Below are positions 59,388 through 64,000 of a stretch of 64,000 nt of DNA, piece by piece. Each line of letters begins with the position of its first letter. The stretch's first letter is position 1. The stretch is from Gemmatimonadota bacterium. Lineage in GTDB: Bacteria; Gemmatimonadota; Gemmatimonadetes; Gemmatimonadales; GWC2-71-9. Position numbers and translations under genes: made by a program. The stretch lies in assembly GCA_029262195.1 (NCBI GenBank), contig JAJCZX010000024.1, positions 189,323 through 253,322 on the forward strand, in the 5' to 3' direction. Below the pieces are notes generated by a model. The model saw only the letters and a program-made list of their open reading frames with translations. It had not been told where the DNA came from and did no database searches.

Positions 59388-61205
59388 ATGCCCAGCTCAA
59401 CGACATTTCCTACCAGGCGAAAATTGATCGGCCGTTTCCTCGGTGACTCGCCCTTTCGGGCCGCTACTGTTGGCGTCCTACTCATCGCTACTCCCTACTT
59501 GGTTCCTATTCTAAAAGCCGACCAGATGGGTTGGTATGCATTGCTTTCGGCGATACCTCTCCTGCTTCTGGCGATCGGATTGGCTGTCGGGGCAGTTGTG
59601 GCCGGAGAGTCCCGCAACGAGCGACGTTTCTGGCTCGGTTGGCTTTTAGGGCTTTGGATGTGGTTGGTTGTGCAGGTGTCTTACGTGCTCGGACCAGATT
59701 CCTGGGTTGGGAGCGGTTTCGATCTTGCCACCGATCTTCTGTACATGCTTTTCTACCTTTTCATTATCCTCGCGCTTGAAAAAAGGGCTGGCTTACGTCG
59801 GAAGGAGCGGGACGAAAGGGCTCCTGGGATGTCCGAGATCGGTGTTGTCGTCCTCTTTTTCGCTCTGGTTGTCTACTTCATTCTGATCCCCTCGGCGTTG
59901 AGTCCTGAAGCTTATCAAACATGGGTGCCCTCGGCTTTGTTGTACTCGGTGCTCGATCTGTATCTGTCGACCAAGTTGATCGTTCTGATGAGTCAGGCAG
60001 ACACTCTGAGGTGGCGTACAACCTATGGATTGTTGCTCGCCACGGCGTTGCTCTGGCTCGTCACCGATACCGCCGAAGCCATGATGTATCTGGAGTTGAT
60101 ACCTGAAGTTGATGGGGGCACTGTTGTCGACCTGGCGTGGTTTGTTCCCTACCTGCCCCTCATGGCTGCGTTCAGAGCACCCACTGTCGTATGCGATCAG
60201 GTTGAGATTGAGCCACTTCTCCCGGAGAAGAGCGTGATGATGGGTTCTGTGGTCTGGGGTGGTTCGCTGATGGTGTTCGCGTTTATACTGCCCGCGGTTC
60301 ACCTCTTGCTTTACGGACTCGGATGGCTTGAACCTTCGATCCGTGAGCCGCGGGACTGGGTAACGCTTGTGGCGCTCATAATGTTTGCGTCCCTCGCCTA
60401 TCGATACCAGCGACAACTTGTGGGGGAAAACCTGCGGTTGGAAGCAGAGCAAAAACTCAAGGTTGAAAACGACTGGCGTGGCCAGATGACGACCGTCCAG
60501 CGTATGGCAGCCGGCATCGCCCACGACCTCGGCAATGCCCTCGCGGTCGTGGATGCCGCCAATCAAGTGATATCGGTGAGCGACCAGCTGCCTGAGAGGA
60601 TCAAGCCTCTGGTGCAACAGGTTGGGGCGGGCGCCGAGCGGGCGAGAGCTCTAACTGAGCAACTCAAAACTATCGGCGGGGGACCGGATGACCCGGCGGA
60701 GCCCATAGAAGTAAAGAAATTCGTAATGGGGATGTTGGACCAGGTGCAGGGGATAATGGGTCCAGATATCGAACTGCTACTCAATGTCGGCGAAGGGCCC
60801 GGCCTTGTTGCTGTGGAAAGGCGACAGCTGGAGACCGTTTTTGCCAATCTCGCGATTAACGCCAAGCAGGCAATCAACGGAAAGGGCAAACTCTCGATTG
60901 GTTTGTTTTCTGAAACGATCGCGGTTGGCGACAAACGCCTGACCCCGGATCAACGCCCCGGGGCTTACGCGCGGATAGCCTTCGAGGACGATGGGGCAGG
61001 TATCTCGCCAGACCTAATTGAACACCTCTTTGAACCGTATTTTACGACCAAGCCAGAAGGAGAAGGGACCGGGTTGGGATTGGCTATGGTGCATTCCATC
61101 GCTCGTAAGGCAGGTGGCTTTGTTCTGGCAACCAGCGAAACCGGCAAGGGGTCCTGCTTCGATATATTTCTGCCGTTGGTGGAGAAATTAGAAGTCAGAA
61201 GTTAG
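59388..61205 (+). CDS. Membrane sensor histidine kinase
   Basis: A 605-residue kinase. The N-terminal ~345 residues contain about nine membrane helices (AATVGVLLIATPYLVPI; ALLSAIPLLLLAIGLAVGAVV; MSEIGVVVLFFALVVYFILI and others). A short linker leads to HisKA with His in MAAGIAHDLGNALAVVDAAN and an HATPase domain (FANLAINAKQAI; EDDGAGISPDLIEHLFEPYF; GTGLGLAMVH). No receiver is attached. It follows the hybrid kinase by 44 bases. No response regulator gene is near. Confidence 0.9.
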   Translation: MPSSTTFPTRRKLIGRFLGDSPFRAATVGVLLIATPYLVPILKADQMGWYALLSAIPLLLLAIGLAVGAVVAGESRNERRFWLGWLLGLWMWLVVQVSYVLGPDSWVGSGFDLATDLLYMLFYLFIILALEKRAGLRRKERDERAPGMSEIGVVVLFFALVVYFILIPSALSPEAYQTWVPSALLYSVLDLYLSTKLIVLMSQADTLRWRTTYGLLLATALLWLVTDTAEAMMYLELIPEVDGGTVVDLAWFVPYLPLMAAFRAPTVVCDQVEIEPLLPEKSVMMGSVVWGGSLMVFAFILPAVHLLLYGLGWLEPSIREPRDWVTLVALIMFASLAYRYQRQLVGENLRLEAEQKLKVENDWRGQMTTVQRMAAGIAHDLGNALAVVDAANQVISVSDQLPERIKPLVQQVGAGAERARALTEQLKTIGGGPDDPAEPIEVKKFVMGMLDQVQGIMGPDIELLLNVGEGPGLVAVERRQLETVFANLAINAKQAINGKGKLSIGLFSETIAVGDKRLTPDQRPGAYARIAFEDDGAGISPDLIEHLFEPYFTTKPEGEGTGLGLAMVHSIARKAGGFVLATSETGKGSCFDIFLPLVEKLEVRS

Positions 61206-61215
61206 AAGTTGGACT

Positions 61216-62532
61216 TCATTCGAATAGGCTGAACCCGGCGGCAAAGATGGCGGACGCTACTGCGAGGCTGACTACCATGGCAGGCAAGCCTTTCCGTAGC
61301 CACAATCCCGGGGTGATTCGCTGCGCGGGATCGCTGAGTTTTTCCGACTCAGCAACAACTATGATGTTGGCGGTCGCACCGATGTGCGTACCGTTTCCAC
61401 CCAAACCCACTCCGAGGGCCAGAGCCCACCAAAGCGGTGTCGCGTTGACGCCCTGGGCTTCGAGACCAGCGAGTATTGGCAACATCGCCACCGTGAAAGG
61501 GATGTTGTCGACGATTGCGCTCATCAACGCAGCGACCCACATTAACAACAAGGCGGTCAAGAGCATGGTTTGAGACGAAGTTGCGAACCTGGCGAGCATT
61601 TCTCCCACCATGGCCAGAAGCCCGGTCGCTTCAACTCCACCGACAATTACAAAAAGTCCTGAAAAGAAGAAAAGTACAGACCAACTAACTTCTCCGAAGA
61701 GTTTGTCGGGCTTGGGTTTTACGATCACCAGTGCCACCGCCAGTCCCAGGAACGAAGCAAATGCCGGCGAGAAATGCAGCCGGTGGTGAAGGAAGAAACC
61801 GACGACGGTAACACCAAGAGCTGTGAGTGCCTTTGTCGCTGCCTTCCAGTCGGTTACCGCTTGTTTCTCGTCAATGTGCATCTGAGAGTCAGAGGAGACG
61901 CTCAACTCTTCTCGAAACATGAAAAGGACCGTCACCACTGCCGCTACCCAGATAGCTGTCACCGGCGGCGCCATGTGAACCAGGAAACGCGTAAAATCAA
62001 TACCCGCCGCGCTCCCGATCATTATGTTCGGTGGATCTCCAACCAGAGTAGCGATCCCGCCAATATTTGAAAGCATTGCCTCTGCGATCAGGTAAGGCAT
62101 CGGGTTGAGCCGGAGCATCCGGGTGATCAAGATCGTGATCGGAGCAAAAATCAGGACCGTTGTTACGTTGTCCAGAATCATGCTTATCACGCTCACAGCC
62201 AGGCTGAGGTAGACCAGGAGCAACCGGGGGTTGCCCCCTGCCATTTTGCCAATCTTGACGGCGACGAGCTGGAACACCCCGGTCGGTTTCAACATTGCGA
62301 CAATCATCATCATTGCCGCAAGTAGGAACACCGTGTTCCCATCGATAGCCGCTACTGCTTCTTCCTGGGAATAAAAGCCCCGCCACATCCCGACACCAAT
62401 CATCACGACCGCTCCGGTGATCGCAGCGTTGGTTCGTGCCATAAACTCCGTAAAAATCACGGCGTAGGCTCCTACGAGGATCAGGCTGGCGACGACCATG
62501 TCGCTGGTAAGGTGTGGCATAGCCGATTCCAT
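61216..62532 (-). CDS. Ion-transporter (ArsB/NhaD/SLC13) superfamily permease
   Basis: A 438-residue membrane protein with ~12 helices. The start was set at ATG 62532, or possibly 62520. The much longer ORF upstream lies over the CBS gene and was rejected. Typical elements are EFMARTNAAITGAVVMIGVG, MILDNVTTVLIFAPITILI, IATLVGDPPNIMIGSAAG and the second half with IVDNIPFTVAMLPI and GTHIGATANIIVV. NhaD Na+/H+ antiporter and arsenite/anion transport are both possible. It starts 5 bases after the CBS gene ends. Confidence 0.87.
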   Translation of the reverse strand: MESAMPHLTSDMVVASLILVGAYAVIFTEFMARTNAAITGAVVMIGVGMWRGFYSQEEAVAAIDGNTVFLLAAMMMIVAMLKPTGVFQLVAVKIGKMAGGNPRLLLVYLSLAVSVISMILDNVTTVLIFAPITILITRMLRLNPMPYLIAEAMLSNIGGIATLVGDPPNIMIGSAAGIDFTRFLVHMAPPVTAIWVAAVVTVLFMFREELSVSSDSQMHIDEKQAVTDWKAATKALTALGVTVVGFFLHHRLHFSPAFASFLGLAVALVIVKPKPDKLFGEVSWSVLFFFSGLFVIVGGVEATGLLAMVGEMLARFATSSQTMLLTALLLMWVAALMSAIVDNIPFTVAMLPILAGLEAQGVNATPLWWALALGVGLGGNGTHIGATANIIVVAESEKLSDPAQRITPGLWLRKGLPAMVVSLAVASAIFAAGFSLFE

Positions 62533-62537
62533 TTTAA

Positions 62538-62987
62538 CTAGCCCAAACGTTCCAGGATCAGCTCGACGACTGCCATACGTGTGATAACGCCGCAGTACGT
62601 GCCTTCGTCCATCAAAAGCGCGTGGTTCCGACCGCTTTTTTCCATCAAAGTGAGGACCTTTTGAACAGACGAGTGGGGTCCTACAACAACGTTGTCCTTC
62701 AGAATGAAATCTTCGACGGGTTGGTCTAGAACCTTCTTGAAGTGGTCCTCTCCGAAATCGGGGTGAACACCGATGTCTCCCAACAGGTGGGCATTGCGAA
62801 TCGCGTAATCTGGAATGGAGGAAACCCGGAGGATGTGGCGTAAAGCTAAACGGCCGACGAGCCGGCCTGAGGCGTCGCAGTATGGCAAGACCGGCACCTG
62901 TCTCTTGACGCATTCTTTGAAAACATCGCGAATTGTCCATCCCGGTTGAACCGAGTCTGTTTGTATCGCTACGTCCGAAATTTTCAT
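62538..62987 (-). CDS. CBS-pair domain protein
   Basis: A 149-residue protein starting at ATG 62987, chosen because GGAGA lies 6 bases upstream and the fold begins here (MKISDVAIQTDSVQPGW). Two CBS motifs are visible: CVKRQVPVLPYCDASGRLVGRLA and MEKSGRNHALLMDEGTYCGVITR. CBS pairs bind adenine nucleotides. It probably regulates the permease encoded directly downstream. Confidence 0.85.
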   Translation of the reverse strand: MKISDVAIQTDSVQPGWTIRDVFKECVKRQVPVLPYCDASGRLVGRLALRHILRVSSIPDYAIRNAHLLGDIGVHPDFGEDHFKKVLDQPVEDFILKDNVVVGPHSSVQKVLTLMEKSGRNHALLMDEGTYCGVITRMAVVELILERLG

Positions 62988-63078
62988 CAAGTTCTCCCGA
63001 ATGGACTGGAGTAATCTGGGGGAGGCTCTGTGCTGGAACAAGAAGGAGTCTCCCCAGAAAGGTTTCATTCTTTCTTAA

Positions 63079-63097
63079 TAGTTGTACATTGCAACTA
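63079..63097. promoter_or_regulatory. Candidate MarR operator
   Basis: TAGTTG (63079-63084) and CAACTA (63092-63097) form a perfect 6-bp inverted repeat with a 7-base spacer, 20 bases before the MarR-GNAT start and within the divergent intergenic region. Size fits MarR dimers, so it may control both directions. Confidence 0.45.
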
Positions 63098-63117
63098 ATT
63101 AGATGTATGGAGCATGT

Positions 63118-64000
63118 ATGAGTACGGAAATTCATAAAGAGGTGGGCCGCGTCAGGAAAGCATCGCGAGAGTTGGTGCGGGAACTTGGCGTCTTTGACAA
63201 TTCTTGCCTTCCCGAAGGGTGTACCTGTCCTCAGGCTCACGTCCTAATTGAGCTCGAGCAGTCGGGAACTCTCGAAATAGCTGAGCTGGCCGAGGTCCTT
63301 CTCCTCGACAAATCCACCACCAGCAGGGGTGTGACCGCGTTGAGTCGAAAAGGATGGCTCAAGAAAGGGACTGATAGTGGAGATGGGAGGCGCAAACCAG
63401 TGACTCTGACCCTCAGGGGTCGTAGCGCACTGAAACGAGTCAACTTGAGTAGTGACTCGAAGGTGGCCGGTGCCCTGGCGCTCCTGAGCGAGTCAGATCG
63501 GGAGTGCGCCGTGAAAGGGATGGAGATCTACGTGGGTGCGCTGAGGAAGGCACGACTCAGGAGCGAATTGTCTATTCGCAGGATAAAGAAAAAGGATAAT
63601 CCTGCGATGGCCAGCATTATCCGCGATGTAATGACTGAGTTCGGAGCTGTGGGAGAAGGCTACTCCATCAATGACGCCGAAGTCGGCGCCATGTATGACG
63701 CCTACAAGAACGAACGCTCGGCGTTTTTTGTGATTGAGAAAAACGGTGAACTGCTTGCAGGGGGAGGAATCGGTCCCCTAAACGGAGGGGCCCATGATAC
63801 TTGCGAACTCCGGAAGATGTACATGCGCCCGGAGTTGAGGGGGCTTGGCATGGGAAGAGAACTTCTGGAGACCTGCCTCAAAGCCGCTGAGAAGATCGGT
63901 TACAAAAAGTGTTATCTGGAGACGTTGAACCACATGGTTCAGGCCCGTCGGCTTTATGAGGCCGCCGGTTTCAAGAGGATGGACAAACCGATGGGGGACA
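63118..64000 (+). CDS. MarR-type regulator fused to GNAT acetyltransferase, 3' end cut by window
   Basis: The frame is open from ATG 63118 to the window end, giving 294 residues. Residues 1-140 form a MarR winged helix (LEIAELAEVLLLDKSTTSRGVTALSRKGWL; wing DSGDGRRKPVTLTLRG). From about 155 a GNAT domain follows, with MYMRPELRGLGMGRELLE as the acetyl-CoA loop and ARRLYEAAGFKRM near the end. A Cys-rich loop (NSCLPEGCTCPQAH) lies in the MarR part and could sense metal or redox. MarR-GNAT fusions are known but their acceptors mostly are not. Confidence 0.9.
   Translation, partial: MSTEIHKEVGRVRKASRELVRELGVFDNSCLPEGCTCPQAHVLIELEQSGTLEIAELAEVLLLDKSTTSRGVTALSRKGWLKKGTDSGDGRRKPVTLTLRGRSALKRVNLSSDSKVAGALALLSESDRECAVKGMEIYVGALRKARLRSELSIRRIKKKDNPAMASIIRDVMTEFGAVGEGYSINDAEVGAMYDAYKNERSAFFVIEKNGELLAGGGIGPLNGGAHDTCELRKMYMRPELRGLGMGRELLETCLKAAEKIGYKKCYLETLNHMVQARRLYEAAGFKRMDKPMGD

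Noticed and set aside
61216..63240. 674-residue continuous ORF on the minus strand
   Set aside because: Only the last 438 codons encode the permease; the upstream part overlaps the CBS gene in another frame and has no signal of a domain. Start moved to 62532.

Overview
The window reads as a Gram-negative bacterial chromosome segment of moderately high GC. It carries an LPS-export lipoprotein (LptE), an LpxH-like lipid A hydrolase, heptose adenylyltransferase (RfaE2), several lipobox proteins and an outer-membrane barrel protein. The many secreted beta-propeller, PD40 and amidohydrolase proteins, plus a PadR regulator with a small membrane protein, resemble Gemmatimonadota. That assignment is an inference from gene content and no marker gene in the window proves it.

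Left part (1-27,800), core-like. The end of fhs is followed by ridA, a SulP anion transporter, a lone selenocysteine tRNA, an amidohydrolase, a diacylglycerol-kinase gene broken by three single-base indels and an LpxH-like enzyme. Next is a compact bacterial microcompartment operon: two hexameric shell proteins, an acylating aldehyde dehydrogenase and a PduL with a EutQ-like tail. It has its own promoter and a structured leader. The operon runs into ybgC, a HEAT-cyclophilin fusion and a peptidase/PD40/barrel protein, then a lipoprotein, lptE, rfaE2, rph and rdgB. A respiratory cluster follows: Sco-like protein, heme-copper subunit I, CuA subunit II, a 58-residue membrane subunit and an Rrf2 regulator, divergent from a cytochrome b / two-[4Fe-4S] / MvhD-FlpD fusion. 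Subunit I has Gln where oxygen reductases keep the cross-linked Tyr. With the NsrR-like Cys pattern of the regulator, this suggests a CuA-type nitric oxide reductase. A VapBC-like pair closes the section.

Middle part (27,976-about 50,900), a composite island at tRNA-Pro(UGG). Four tRNA-Pro 3' fragments (37,140; 40,231; 48,769; 50,843) mark successive insertions. Three of them carry the same distal module: a terminator-like hairpin, a tRNA-like remnant and a GATACGACAC dyad. The fourth keeps only its later part. The newest element carries an integrase frameshifted before its catalytic Tyr, a HTH protein, and a sigma-54 activator plus a 1,480-residue secreted RHS protein with a likely membrane immunity protein. 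Activator and RHS gene have matching sigma-54 promoters, matching upstream dyads about 75 bp away and a duplicated leader, so they look like one co-regulated circuit. Older elements carry beta-propeller lipoproteins, a PadR regulator, an SGNH hydrolase, a SUMF1-like protein, a PD40 protein and an amidohydrolase. Two neighbouring but unrelated genes share a nearly identical signal-peptide segment.

Right part (51,000-64,000), core-like. An aminotransferase, panB, a threonine-synthase-like enzyme, a MoaD/ThiS sulfur carrier and a MoeB-rhodanese form a tight operon that may include sulfur-carrier-based amino acid synthesis. It is followed by a small lipoprotein, two histidine kinases, an ion-transporter-family permease with a CBS protein, and a divergent MarR-GNAT fusion cut by the window end.
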